A program made the position numbers and the translations under genes. From NCBI GenBank assembly GCA_916613615.1, contig OU744723.1:26744710-26808709 (forward strand): a stretch of DNA of 64,000 nt, in the 5' to 3' direction. The notes beneath the pieces were generated by a model. It made no database searches. It had not been told where the DNA came from and was given only the letters and a program-made list of their open reading frames with translations. This DNA is from Steromphala cineraria (Eukaryota > Mollusca > Gastropoda > Trochida > Trochidae). Shown piece after piece: positions 1 through 12,005 of this stretch. Each line of letters begins with the position of its first letter. Within the stretch, counting starts at the first letter, position 1.

Positions 1-553
1 TAGCGTGTAGGAAATAGCAAATATTCACCACTGAAGACGTCACAGAGGGTTGTTGAAGTCGGAATCACCAGCTGATCATCTGATAACCTGTGTAATGATT
101 TGTATTGTAGGTTTTTTTTGTATTTTAGAAGCACTAAACAACGTTCTGGATAACGCAATGCAGGTGTCTTTTTAAATATATATATCACACTGTTTTCATT
201 TTGTTACCGGCACTGTATAATATCTTTAATTAAAATGAATTTTATTTAAACATTATGCGGTTATATTTTCTTATGATTTGTTTAGATTTGATTTTAGAGT
301 TCATTTGAAGGTGTGGGATAAGTAGATCTATATTAACAGCCGTTAGCAAACCATTGTCCTTGTTTGTTGATTGTTAAATTTTAGAAATTTCATCTTTTGA
401 ATTATTAAGAAAACGTAAACAAAGTTTTAAAGAATACTTCCTGAAAATAATATTTCAAGTAATTAGGGAAATCCATGGAAGTTCCTTTTATCTCTAGTAG
501 GTGTTAATATTTTTACAAGTATAAAGGAAACCAATAAGAACTCCATATATCAA

Positions 554-762
554 GAGTTACACAAAATGAATTAAATGTGTTCACTTAAAAATGGCCCAAA
601 GTGAATCTTATAATAATTTGTTCCCTGACTATGGATGATTGGTTTGTCTAATGAGAATTTTGACACTATCAACATAATATATTACCGGTTAGCATTAACA
701 TACCAATTATCAGTGAAAAATTGAAAAATTAAATTTTCAAAAACGTTCTACTGTCCCTTTAA
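554..762 (+). mobile_element. TTAA-A MITE, 5'-truncated
   Basis: This matches the right-hand ~210 bp of the family, from TTACACAAAATGAATTAAA to AAAACGTTCTACTGTCCC then TTAA at 759-762. The left part is missing. Confidence 0.82.
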
Positions 763-763
763 G

Positions 764-2102
764 TTCCATTAATTATCAACCGCTGGGAACATCCATTCAC
801 AGGACACATTGTTTTTAAAGGAGAAAATACATAGCAAACGATTGAATGACTTTTCACTTTTGAATGAGTGATTTGATCTTACACATTGTAATGTAGAATG
901 ATTTATGATATTAAATAAACTGATGACCTTTTTAGTGATACTGGAAGGCAAACTCTCGCAATACACAGATTTCATAGTAGTAAAATGAATGTTTTATTTC
1001 AGCCAGTTATCCTTAATATCCAATGGATTTATATGACACGCATCTGATTTTAAGCTTGCTATTGCCCATGTGACATGATATAAATACAATGAAAACAATT
1101 ATACTAGTCGTCATTGACAACAACGAGATGACATGATACTTACAAACGGTGATATATATATAAGGAAATATATTCTGAATCTATTTAAAAGGACGACGCG
1201 TATATATGAATACTTATAACATATGCTTTTGTCTCAGTATTGAAATCTTCAAACAATATATATGTGTAGTTCCTGTGTGCAGTAAAATGCATGGTTACAA
1301 TCAGACTAGTATATGAATCATCTAGCTTTTTATCTGTTCCGCTATCCCGGGGTGCAAATGTTATTCGACCCTTTTCTGTGATTTCGCATTTGATTTCTCT
1401 TGAACCTAGACTTTGTAAACTCTTAAAGTATTGCGTCAAATCAGGGACATTATATAACATTATATGTATTTAGGGTCTCTGGTCAAATCTTGTGAATGAG
1501 ACAGGTTTAGAGTTTTATGCTATTCAGTGTCTTCATGTGAACCAGACTACATATATATCACAATGCGATTAATTAATCTGGCCACAAAATCCAGGACAGT
1601 GGATGCTTGCCGGAAAATACAAGTTTTTGTAAAACTATGGTTTAGCGAAATCGTTTCTAATTTGATTCCGGGTGAAAATTTTAAGATAGAATAATTAGTA
1701 ATAGATTTTGACAACTATTTTCTTTATCATAAATGTTTGTTGAATTCAATTAGGCCTACATGTATACATTTTAATGTTCGTAAAGAAATATGTTCTTGTT
1801 ATTCGGTAACTTTACAGTTTAATTCTGAAATGAGGCGTTTTCAAAACAAATATGCCAGCAATTTCGTCCAGATTTTTATTTATCTAAATGGGAAGTTTGT
1901 AGGTTGGTCATGTGCTGTTGTTGGGTGAAGTACATATAGGAATAAAATAAGTTATGTGGCTTCATGGGCACCAGTATAAGCAAACCCTTTCTCCTGTAAG
2001 TATTATACAAAAATATAGCATCAACCTTCGTTTTGAATTACTAAAAATTATGTCCTTTAACGAGTGTTTTCATAAAAGGTTACACATACTGATCTAGGAA
2101 AT
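764..2102. other. Non-coding flank, nothing recognised
   Basis: AT-rich sequence with only short open frames (60-91 codons) that lack recognisable domains. The same is true of 1-553 and 2178-2716. Confidence 0.6.
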
Positions 2103-2177
2103 GCTCAGTTACCGTCATCCTAGCTTTGACGAACATTTCAGTTACCGTCATCATCATGTTTCAGTTACCGTCATCAT
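2103..2177 (+). repeat. CAGTTACCGTCATC, three close copies
   Basis: The 14-mer CAGTTACCGTCATC occurs near 2107, 2139 and 2162 with variable spacers. A related GTTACGGTCATCC is at about 2373. Meaning unknown. Confidence 0.7.
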
Positions 2178-2716
2178 GCCCGATTTTTAAAACTTGAATA
2201 TCTTCAAAAATATGCATTTACAAAGGGAAATACTTCTAGAATCTCGTCTCCACGTCAAGCTGCATCTAAGTGCATTATTGAATTTATCTGAATGTATCTG
2301 AACAACTAGAATAACGCGTGAAAAGTTCCGAAGCGTATTATCTGCCGCCATATTGGGATGATCGTAACTAAAGTTACGGTCATCCGTTTACGCACAGTGA
2401 ATATGTACTCATCACTGTCAAAGACAGTGTCTAACATCGGCGGGTCTGCAATTCGCATTATGTCTTGAGGGACATTAAATAACTTTATGTTTGCTTCGTA
2501 AGCTCGCCAGTTATACAAGTTTAAAATACAGCAGTGACGTCACTCCATTGTGTCAATCGTACATTATCCTTCAGGAATCTACTGCAACTAAATGGGAAGT
2601 AAAGATTTGTGAGACGGTCCCTTCGACGTTCTCATTATTAGTTGGCATAATTTGATTACGTAACATTTCATTTCATTTTCATTGAAAAACAAAATAACAC
2701 GTTGAGATTAAGCAAT

Positions 2717-3540
2717 TTTATTGAACTCATGTTTGACACAACGTGGACAATGTCCATTGAAAATGTAACCTTGTCAAGCGTTGTTCTCTAAATACATCTT
2801 ATGTATATCGCAGTGCCTCTGGTATCCATCGTCAGCCACAATCGTGGTGTTTAGTGTTAGTCTGCCGTTGTTAGGACAAAATTGATTCCAAGAAGATTTA
2901 GCATAGTTTTCAGTATCTTCTGATGATTCTCTCTCACAAGTATATTCCTGGTCCACATAATAGTTTCATTTTCTATGTAGAATATCTTAGTAATATCCAA
3001 TCAAACAACATTTCAAACAGTTGTCGATATCAAAATTCCGTGTATGTATCGTTCACTTTTCGGATGAATCTCCTGAGAATGACATTCTTCTCCTCTGCAG
3101 TTATTTCTTTTAATGTTTTCTTGAAAGAACGTCTCTTTCATGGCATTGGTAGGTTTTCCTACTTCGTCCCAGTTTTGCATGTTATTACAGTCCATTGTTC
3201 CCGTCTTTGATCTCTTGGAAAATCTGGAAAACAAACAAAATTATTATCAACTCTTGTTCAGAAAATGTTTTGAACTCTGCACTAACCTTGTTTTGTTTGG
3301 TTGACAATTTAGCAAAAGTAGAGTGTAGTTCAGTCCCTTTAACATATACTAAATATATTATAAAAAACTTAGAATTTGGATAATATGCAACATGAAAATT
3401 AAAATAATTTAGAATCACTTTCTTGTAAAGAGCCTTATTAACGTTTATCAAATAAAACATAACACTAACGTTAATCATCAGTATAGTAGATAGAAATAAA
3501 CTTACCGTCTTCAACATGTCATGTTGGTTTCACTCGTTGG
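2717..3540 (-). pseudogene. Unidentified gene-like remnant with splice sites and AATAAA
   Basis: I do not recognise a family. Visible on the minus strand are a donor ACG/GTAAGT at about 3503 following ATGTTGAAGACG, and an acceptor TTTGTTTGTTTTCCAG at about 3222. An open frame follows (FSKRSKTGTMDCNNM to ILISTTV, stop at 3013), then a second frame in another phase (CERESSEDTENYAKSSWNQF to MYLENNA, stop at 2774). AATAAA lies at 2722-2717, 52 nt after that stop. The phases do not join cleanly: the MLKT start gives a stop after 16 codons. It may therefore be a broken small cysteine-containing protein, or chance. Confidence 0.25.
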
Positions 3541-3837
3541 CACAGCAAACAGCCCGTTGCTTACTTCGAATTCATTTGGACCATGAGATGATATTCGGTC
3601 GTCATTCGATGAAATAATTTAGTCTTCGCCGTACATACATGTGCATGAAAACAATGTGTCCCTTTCTGTGTGGCTTGTGTTGAAACATCGTCGTCTGATG
3701 AAATATCATCAAATTGAAGATACTCGGACGTTTTTCCCTCCAGAAACACCAAATTACCGCACATACTGTCAAGGTAAAACAATTACAACGTCCCTTTTAT
3801 ACCAAACCCAAACGATTACTCTCGTCTAGAACCATTT

Positions 3838-3962
3838 GCACGTGCATTAAGAATGTACTGGCTATATAGTTGGGTTGCACGTGCATTATAAGAGTGTTCT
3901 GGCACGGTGGTTATGACGCGCACGTTTTGAACAGTTTTCACGTGCATTAAGAATGTACTGGT
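3838..3962 (+). repeat. CACGTGCATTAAGAATGTAC, three spaced copies
   Basis: CACGTGCATTAAGAATGTAC occurs at 3840 and 3940, and a diverged form CACGTGCATTATAAGAGTGT at 3878. Each carries the E-box core CACGTG. Function unknown. Confidence 0.7.
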
Positions 3963-4108
3963 TTATCAGATTTGGGCATCTCAAAGGTTTTTAAGGAAAC
4001 TTATTATTGAACCATGCCTCTTGTTTGATTGGATTTCTGTTAAATTTAAGTATTTAACACATAAAGCCAATGTTGAATTTATAAAAACCTAGGCTGTATT
4101 TTAAGTCA

Positions 4109-4209
4109 GATAACATACGCGTAACCGTCCATTCGAGAAAAACAATGAACTCGCCGCTTCGCGGCTCGTACATTCTTTTTCACGAATGGACGGTTACTTG
4201 TATGTTATC
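4109..4209. mobile_element. Small hairpin element
   Basis: Arms of 27 bp: GATAACATACGCGTAACCGT CCATTCG and the near complement CGAATGGACGGTTACTTGTA TGTTATC. The centre CTCGCCGCTTCGCGGCTCG is itself a hairpin. Confidence 0.72.
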
Positions 4210-5930
4210 CTTAACTTATATTACAAGTTTCAAACAGGTTATAACCGTGTGGACAACTATATTATGACATTCATTTCTTAAATAACCTGCACGTGTTGCA
4301 CGCTTTTCACATGCTGATCGGTAACCCGTTGAAATAGGCCTGCATTCTAATATATGTCACATGGTTTTGTCATCTGACCAATGAAATGTCCGTTAGCGTT
4401 TATCACCTAGCTGTAGTTTATGTAATTAATTATTACAAATCATACATGTTTTTATAGATGATAAACAAGTTTAGCCATGTGCGAATATAAAAATACAAAA
4501 GGTACAATATGCAAGAGTTCCATCGATTCTCTAGGGCAGTATATCTTGAAACGTTGACTCGAAGTGGAGAAACTATTTCAGCTAGCTGATATTTTCACGA
4601 GTATCTCGTGCTGCACGTGCAGTCCGCTGAAATTTACAAGCGTACCGTGCAAGCTACAATAATAAACTCCATGACGATCGGTAATATTCTCATACTTTAC
4701 AGAATAACGTTTGACAGGAACGTATACATATAGTACTAATTATTTCATTTAAAATTATCAATAATATATTAACTATGATTGGCGCAAATTTATTATATCA
4801 GGGAAAAAACACTTTCATTATTAGGTCATGAAAACATGTCTTTGCCACTGGCCTGCGTGGTCTAAGTGTTAACTCACTGGGTCTGAAAATTACATGATTT
4901 CCATGATTCGACTGCAAAGTTTCTAAGTATCTGGTGTTTACATTTTAAGTGAGTGTTGCAGGGCAAAGTTTTAACTTTCATCAATTTGTGAAATCTAAAT
5001 ATCATCGTATCTCTTGTAGGAGTTCATGGCCAATAATGAAGAACCGGTCAGCCTATGCCTTTTTAAAATGATATAGAATTTATATTTGAATGCCAAATAT
5101 CCATTTAAAACCATTTTTCTCAACATTATATTTAGACAGTCTTGTAGAACTCCCCGAAACATATCACTTTACAAGAAATAAAGCGTGTAATTTTAATGTA
5201 TTATTCTGGTGCAAGCTATAGCATGTAAATGAGTTGTGATCTCAACAAAATGTATCTAACGTATATCCTTTACAAGATTTACCTAATGTGATATTGAAAT
5301 ACATAATTATTCCAGAAAAAACGTGTTTTTCTAGTGTATACAGTAACAAACACTTCTTATAAAATAGTATTCTGACGCGTTCATTATTAGCATTGCAATT
5401 GCACTGATGTTGAGGCAACCGGCACCTTTACATGTAAAAAGCTTTGCAGCGGTGTTTTAGCGTGATTTCTGGAGTGTGACGTACTTTATTTTATGTTTAT
5501 CAATATATATCAAATGTCTAACTTTTCGGAAATTTTACGTGTAAAAACACCTACAAGCTAAGTTATATTCAGGTATTGCGTTTATAAGTCCCGAATGGGG
5601 AAAATCTTATATATATATTTGTAGGAATTGAATTTATTCGCCAAAAAATAAAAAGAGAAAAGAAAAAAATCTCTTTATGAGAATACTATATTGTGTAATT
5701 AAGACGAGTAGATGACCTGAAAGTATATAAATCAATATCAAAACTCCCAAGTTATTATTTATTTAATTATCCTTTATGATATCTTCTGCTTGGAGAAATT
5801 TAAGACTCTCACTCATTCACCTAACGCATTTCACCTTATTTCACGTAGATTACCATCAACACGTTGTTATGGGTATTCCGTTTGCGTTTCACTTTATTTA
5901 TTAACGTTTTAGTTTCGGGTTGAAAGTATT
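4210..5930. other. Non-coding flank, nothing recognised
   Basis: AT-rich. It contains only the weak SINE half near 4855. The same holds for 6001-6541 (a 75-codon minus frame there has no recognisable features) and 7801-9126. Confidence 0.55.
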
Positions 5931-6000
5931 TATGTTGGCATGAACTCGATAAACTTGAATGTATCTATGTTGGCATGAACTCGATAAACTTGAATGTATC
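5931..6000 (+). repeat. 35-bp direct repeat, two copies
   Basis: TATGTTGGCATGAACTCGAT AAACTTGAATGTATC occurs twice in tandem, almost unchanged. Confidence 0.9.
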
Positions 6001-6541
6001 AGAAGCGTTCAGCAATAACGTGAAACGTAAGCAATATACATCCCTTTCAGATATGGAATCGCTTTTGCACAGACAAAAGGCACGAGTTTCGTTGCTTATG
6101 ACGTCATAAATATTTGATGATACTGCGTAAATATTAAATATAATTAAACTTTATCTAAGGGAAAATATAAGAAATATAAAACAAGCCTGATGTCCACTCC
6201 ATATCCAAATGTGTTCCCTCCATATCCAAAAATGTCCTCTCCCTATCCGACCTCCTGGGTCCCCTCCGCCGCTTATTCGGCGAGTCCACTCCGCTGCCAT
6301 GTTGATTTGTTATTTTGTCAATAACTTCGTAGTTTCTGAACCAAATCAGTTTAAGTTGCACAGAAATCTTTATTATAACCAAACACTGATATGCGCGACA
6401 ATATGTATGATATTCAAGGTCGTTAAGGGCATGAAAAAAGGCATTTAAAAGTCTCCTCTCCGCTTCGAAAATGAAAGTGAGATAAACATCAACTTGACAT
6501 CTAAAATACGCAAATTTCTTGCAGTTTGTGAACCCAAACTC

Positions 6542-6906
6542 TTAAAGGGGCAGTAGCACGTTTTTAGAGGGAATATAAGGTGATGTCATGAAAATGAAAA
6601 TTAATGGTTCCAAATGAAAGACAATGTATTTAAACTAAATGGAGCAGTAATAATTCAAATATAAAATGTAAAGTTCAGCCATGCGATTCCTTTTTCTTAA
6701 ACAAAATGAATTAAAGGTGTTCACACAAAAATGGCCGCCAATGGATTTTGTGTAAATCTTCATACTTTGTCCTCTGACTATGGGTGATTGACTTGTGTGA
6801 TGAGATTTTTTACACTGTCAAAATAATACATTTAACATTAACTTACAATTATCAGTGAAAATTTTAAAATATAAAGTTATCAAAAAACGTGCTACTGCCC
6901 CTTTAA
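6542..6906 (+). mobile_element. TTAA-A MITE, full copy
   Basis: TTAA then AGGGGCAGTAGCACGTTTTT at the left; the reverse complement AAACGTGCTACTGCCCCT then TTAA at the right. About 357 bp and non-coding. TTAA at both ends is the target duplication typical of piggyBac-type elements. It is the reference copy for the family in this window and lies downstream of HDC. Confidence 0.9.
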
Positions 6907-7137
6907 GGAATGTATTCGAAATTCTATTCCTGATTACCACAGTTAAAGGTGACCATCTAAACCTCGTCGATTAGGAGAAGGGAGCACTGAAAGCAGACAC
7001 CTACCTCTGTTGACCTGTCACGTCCACCATTTTGAAAAGTCCCCTCTTTATCGGGTACACGACAGTGGCATTGGTATTACAAAATGTACATTCGTTCTTT
7101 AACCCGTTCTTCTGTAACCACTTCTAAAAACATTGGC

Positions 7138-7800
7138 TCTGTAGCTCATCAGGCTTCATATTTAACTTTGCTTTAAGATGAGATCAATGTGGTTCCCTTC
7201 CCCCTTTAGTAGGGACCACAATGTTACCAAATGAACATTTAGAATTACCCTTACATAAAGAGTCTCTACAAAACGTTTCAGCATTCTATGCTTTGTGCTT
7301 CTGGGAAAGACCATTTCATGCCCCTATTAGGGGCCACAGGGCCACAGGGCCACCAAAATTTAAAATATAGTCCTCACTAGACTCTGTACACAAAGTTTCA
7401 GCTTTCTTGGCCATACGGTTCTGGAGAGAAGATAAAAGAGGTTTAAGAGCGTGGCCCTTATAAAGCGCCACAGGGCCACCAAAGCTACAATTTATAATCC
7501 TCACTAGTAAATGAGTCTGTACACACAGTTTCAGCTTTCTAGGCCTTATGGTTCTGGAGAGAAGATGAAAAAGGTTTTAAGAGCGTGGCCCCTGTGGCCT
7601 TTAGGAGTGACCACATGGCCATCAAAGCCTAGATTATAACCCTCATTAGTCAAGACGTACGTTTATGTACACAAATGTTCAACTTTCTCGGCCTTATGCC
7701 CATGGGAAAGAAGTCTAAAATGCTCAAAGTTTACGGACGGACGGACGCCGGACACCATGTCATGCAATAAGCACATTGGGCTTTTCAGGCCTGATGAGTT
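7138..7800. repeat. Mollusc-type dispersed repeat with internal ~125-bp tandem units
   Basis: Ends AGCTCATCAGGC and GCCTGATGAGTT are complementary. Inside are about 3-4 diverged units containing GGGGCCACAGGGCCACCAAA and GTTTCAGCTTTCTTGGCC (about 7316-7620). The right end has GGACGGACGGACGCCGGACA then CCATGTCATGCAATAAGC. I recall this ending as common in bivalve genomes. Confidence 0.72.
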
Positions 7801-9126
7801 AAAAATGACAACACATTCGGATAATTGTTCTACTTTATTATTGGTAACTGGCCTGTATATCTAGTAACACCATTTCATATCCGCATTTTAGAAACATAAT
7901 AGGCAAGGATAATTATTTCTTATATGATATTCTATTATGATACAACAACAACATTAACAATAATAGATCGTCGGTTTGGGTAACATTAACTATATGTAGG
8001 GCAGGAGGGTCCTTTCTAACACTGACAAGAAATACTTTCTGCTTATTATGAAACTTGCGGTATGTTTTCTCTTGAATAAGATGGCCTGGGACATATATAA
8101 CAGGCTAAAATTAAACGTTACAAACTTTACGACGAAGGACGTTTTACTTTTATTCTTGAATAATACATGGAATGAAATGGAACTTGTGATAATTACATCA
8201 ATTAGAAATGTATATTGCAAATTAATGAAGGTTATAATCAGCAGACAGTTTAATTATGTTGAAACTTACCGTGACTTCGCATGGAAATTGGAACACAAAT
8301 TTTCCATGCGACGCGCTGTGATTAACAGTAGCCACAAATTGCATTGAGCATGGTTTCCATGTTTCGCACGTGCATTTCATGTTTTTTATTTTCAAAATGG
8401 AACTAACAGTCATACTCTGAACATATTATCTATGTTCTGAACGTGCATATTATGGTTTTACCAGTAAAGTGAAAAAAGTAAATGGTCTGAGCATGTTTTC
8501 TTGTTCTGCACGTGAACTCCATGCTTTAACCGACCGCCATATGATCGACTGTCCTGGTGTTATTTTTCGTTTCCATATTCATGAATTCATTACGCCACTT
8601 AAATACTTGGTTATTTGTGATTCATTTGATATCGATTTTCTTGGTAAATTATGTCAAAACGAATGAAATCTACATGTTTAAAAAATACCTTAGACTCACA
8701 TCATGCATTTTGCAGTAAAATATTGCCTTGAACCAACATCAAATCACTAAAACCTCATACTACGATAGTTCGTGGGAATGGCATAAACATTGGCATAAGC
8801 GCATTCCTAAACATAAAGTAACTTATAAAATTGTCCTCAATGTAATTCTCGATTCATGTTCTGAATATTAAAAACTATATTTAGATACAACTCACATTAT
8901 CATACACATATGCGTTTTAAATTCCATCTGGTCAGCTGATTCTCAATGGTGGTCATCTCAAAGACTTTTAGCTATTTAGTCCAAAGATATTTTTGTATAA
9001 TATCAGCAATCACCATGGCTATAAGCTACCTCGTGATGCGCATGCATATTCAAGATACTAAATATTAAAGCGATAATGTGTATGATACTTTTGGAATATC
9101 TTATAGCAATACAAATTCAAATGTTG

Positions 9127-9273
<147 letters not shown>

Positions 9274-10193
9274 CAATATGTCTTCTTCTTTCTATAAGAG
9301 CCAGCCCTCTTTTTATTTAAAAAATATGAGTTTTCAACATCTTGACCCATCTAACAAGCAGACTTCTAGTTTCAGGTAATGTTAAATGTTGGACTAAGTC
9401 TTTGTTTATTTAATGCGCACACAGCTAGTGTTTAATCAATACTAAATGTTACACCGGTTTATAACCAAATCGTATGACGTCATCATATTGGAACCCCCTT
9501 ATTTTGAACAATCTAAAATGCTCCCGTATATCATCTTATAAGTCAATCAGCAAACCATTTCCTTCAACACAAAGCATCAACACTTTCCGTATGATGGTAT
9601 TACACTGAAAATCGTATTAGATAAGTAGCTATAGTTTTTTTTCATTAGAAAAAATAACAGAAAGAGGGACGATAACAAAATCACCTGTTCAGTGGAAACC
9701 GCCTTTGAAAAATCAGAAATTAAACCATGAAATCAATTTACTGTTCCTTTCTAACACTTGATTTTTAAATGTAAATCACAGCAATAATTTGATTCAATAC
9801 TGAATGACAACACGACTATCTCACTAATAATATTCTCGGAAGAATGAATACGTATGCCTAATATGGTAATATCTATATCACGTGACATCAATGCAGCAGT
9901 ATGTTATGCATATATCTATAATCATTAAGAATATATACTATATAGGTCTTCATCTGCGAACATGTTTCTCTTGGACCAAATCACAACCATTAATGCAATT
10001 GTTCACCTGTACCTTTATGGATGTATTACAACACTGTGAATATCGTTGTACCTCTTCACAACCAATGGAATCAAATCAACAAAATCCTTCTCAGTCAGAT
10101 CACAACTATGGCAAGGATCTATCAGGCTTCAGTTCAATGTCCTCGGCATCATAAAATTGACAAAAGATTCACTCTCCCGGCTCAATATCCGTT
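9274..10193 (-). other. HDC 3' UTR or downstream flank
   Basis: This is AT-rich non-coding sequence directly after the HDC stop codon. If the AATAAA at 9410-9405 or those in the adjacent TTTA array are used, most of it is 3' UTR. No conserved element was recognised. Confidence 0.4.
9405..9410 (-). promoter_or_regulatory. Candidate poly(A) signal of HDC
   Basis: AATAAA on the minus strand, about 785 nt after the HDC stop codon. It is the first exact hexamer I noticed downstream, and many more follow in the TTTA microsatellite. There is no transcript evidence for the site actually used. Confidence 0.35.
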
Positions 10194-10742
10194 TCAATCT
10201 TCAAACGGCTTACCACAATGCTTACAAATCAAGTGCACACCGTTCACAACAAGATGGCCGTTACTACCCTCTTCGACCTTGACCCCCTTGACTTCCGGTT
10301 CGTCGCCATTTTCCTCCACGCTGTCGGCTCGGTAGAACCCGGTCTGCGAGTCGCTCTCGTAGGACGACGTTTCCAGAATTTCGTCGATCTTCGAATCAAG
10401 TGATCCCTGCTTGAATCTGCTTGGGGCGCGCTTGATTGCGAAGAGATTGCAGTCTAAGCTTTGTTGTTTAGACTGATCTCTCAGCTTGATTCGCCTCCGG
10501 GGAGATAACCGCAGTGCTTTTCCGTTGAAGTCACCTCGGCTTATCTCCCTTGCGAATTCGACGATCATGTTGTTGTTGTCAAAGACGGCGGCGAAACTTC
10601 CGTTAATGAATTTAGGGGACATAGGGACGTTGCTGAGAATGAGGCTCATTCCGAAGTCCTTTCGCTTGATGCTCGGGACCCGCATGATGACGTGTCTCTT
10701 CTCAGCCGGCGCAGGAGGGATTTCCTCTTCTTCCTCGCTCAC
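10194..10742 (-). CDS. HDC: HDC exon m: C-terminal tail and stop
   Basis: This terminal coding exon is 549 nt (182 codons plus TGA). It follows TCTGTTTTAAG and starts GTG (Val, not an initiator). It encodes an acidic stretch VSEEEEEIPPAP, then the block FGMSLILSNVPMSPKFINGS plus FAAVFD, which resembles the tail of insect Hdc. A basic stretch (LSPRRRIKLRDQ) and a low-complexity acidic region follow, ending CKHCGKPFED. The tail is outside the catalytic fold; in mammalian HDC the C-terminal region governs processing and stability, but no such site can be identified here. Only one CxxC pair is present, so a zinc site is doubtful. Confidence 0.92.
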   Translation of the reverse strand: MSEEEEEIPPAPAEKRHVIMRVPSIKRKDFGMSLILSNVPMSPKFINGSFAAVFDNNNMIVEFAREISRGDFNGKALRLSPRRRIKLRDQSKQQSLDCNLFAIKRAPSRFKQGSLDSKIDEILETSSYESDSQTGFYRADSVEENGDEPEVKGVKVEEGSNGHLVVNGVHLICKHCGKPFED

Positions 10743-11291
10743 CTTAAAACAGAGAAAATCCTTGTCTGCAACAAATATGACGTCATTGATATGTCTTTAT
10801 TCTAACATTGGAATATGGTCAAAATTAGGAAAAAACATTTCGATATCCGTAAATTTTATTCATGTTTTAATATGACAAAGTTCGTCGAACAATAATGAAT
10901 ATACAAATAGTAATCGTGATCATATAAATCTTTCCATGAGAATATGTGTGCGATATCAATTCAATTTCAAACATAAATATATCCAACAACAAAAATGTCA
11001 AAATATCCGTGATGCACATAAGAAAGACTGCCAGTTTTGATCGTTGAGAGGCAAATATTGGTGTTGAATATAGAATGTTTGTAAACTGCATATTAGTTAA
11101 ACTTTTGAAGTTAATTGTTTCGTAGAAGGTAAAAGATTAACATTGAGAAAATCAGATGCTTGATAACCTCAGCCTGAAGCACATTTTACAAGGTTATCAG
11201 ACGAATGATACATCAAGGTCATTGGTACTACGAATTTAATACTATCCTCAACCCTTCACCAAAATATGGCATGTCTCAATTCTCGTTTTAC

Positions 11292-11489
11292 CTCGTCCTC
11301 ATCCGCCAACACACGCGTGGCGGTGTCCTGTATGATTGTCCAATCAAGAACAAGATCGGCGTCAGTCGTGTACTGTGACGTCACCGTGAACCTGATGACG
11401 TATTTCTCTTTCAGCGCGGCGGGAACCATATGTACCTTTCCACACTTGTTAAGTCGCTTTAACAGGGCTTCCGTGTTGTCATTATCATC
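11292..11489 (-). CDS. HDC: HDC exon l: end of the catalytic domain
   Basis: The exon is 198 nt (66 codons), phase 0. It starts DDNDNTEALLKRLNKCGKVH, continues MVPAALKEKYVIRFTVTSQY (the IRFTVTSQ strand is typical of HDC) and ends TRVLADEDE before donor GTAAAA. The acceptor used is GACATATTTCAG, but the frame is also open upstream to 11639 and crosses two copies of the same acceptor motif at 11570 and 11624. Use of those would add 27 or 45 residues in frame. The 11489 start is chosen because it aligns to the family without an insertion. Confidence 0.93.
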
Positions 11490-11492
11490 CTG

Positions 11493-12005
11493 AAATATGT
11501 CACATTTAATATAATAATAATTTCTTCCTGAAATAGGGTCACATTTAGAACAATTCATTAATTGTGGATCCTGAAATGGGGTCACATTTAGAACTATTCC
11601 ATAATTGTGGATTGAATATTCATCCTGAAATAGAGTCACATTTAGAATTATTCGTTAATTGTGGGTTGAATATTCATCCTGAAATAGGGTCACATATAGA
11701 AGAATTCATTAATTGTGGATTGAATATTCATCCTGAAAAAAGGTCACCTTTAAAACAAAACAATTATTGTGGATTGACTATTTATCCTGAAATAGGGCCA
11801 CATTTAGAACAATTCGTTAATTGTGGGTTGAAAATTCATCCTGAAATAGGTCACATTTAGAACAATTCGTTAATTGTGGATTAATTATTCATCCTAAAAT
11901 AGGGTCACATTTAGAACTATTCGTTAATTGTGGATTAATTATTCATCCTTAAATAGGGTCAAACATTGAATGATTCATTAATTGTGGATTGACTATTCCT
12001 TATCT
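11493..12005. repeat. 54-bp tandem array carrying copies of the HDC exon l splice acceptor
   Basis: About nine units of ~54 bp (range ~43-54). The plus-strand consensus is TCCTGAAATAGGGTCACATT, then TAGAACAATTCGTTAATTGT and GGATTGAATATTCA. On the minus strand most units contain CTATTTCAGGATGAAT, nearly the same as the real exon l junction (ACATATTTCAG then GATGATAAT). The true acceptor is therefore the edge unit of the array. Units away from the exon have point changes and small indels. Confidence 0.9.

Noticed and set aside
11564..11860. 98-codon plus-strand frame with HPEIGSHLE repeats
   Set aside because: Produced by the 54-bp repeat array on the strand opposite HDC.
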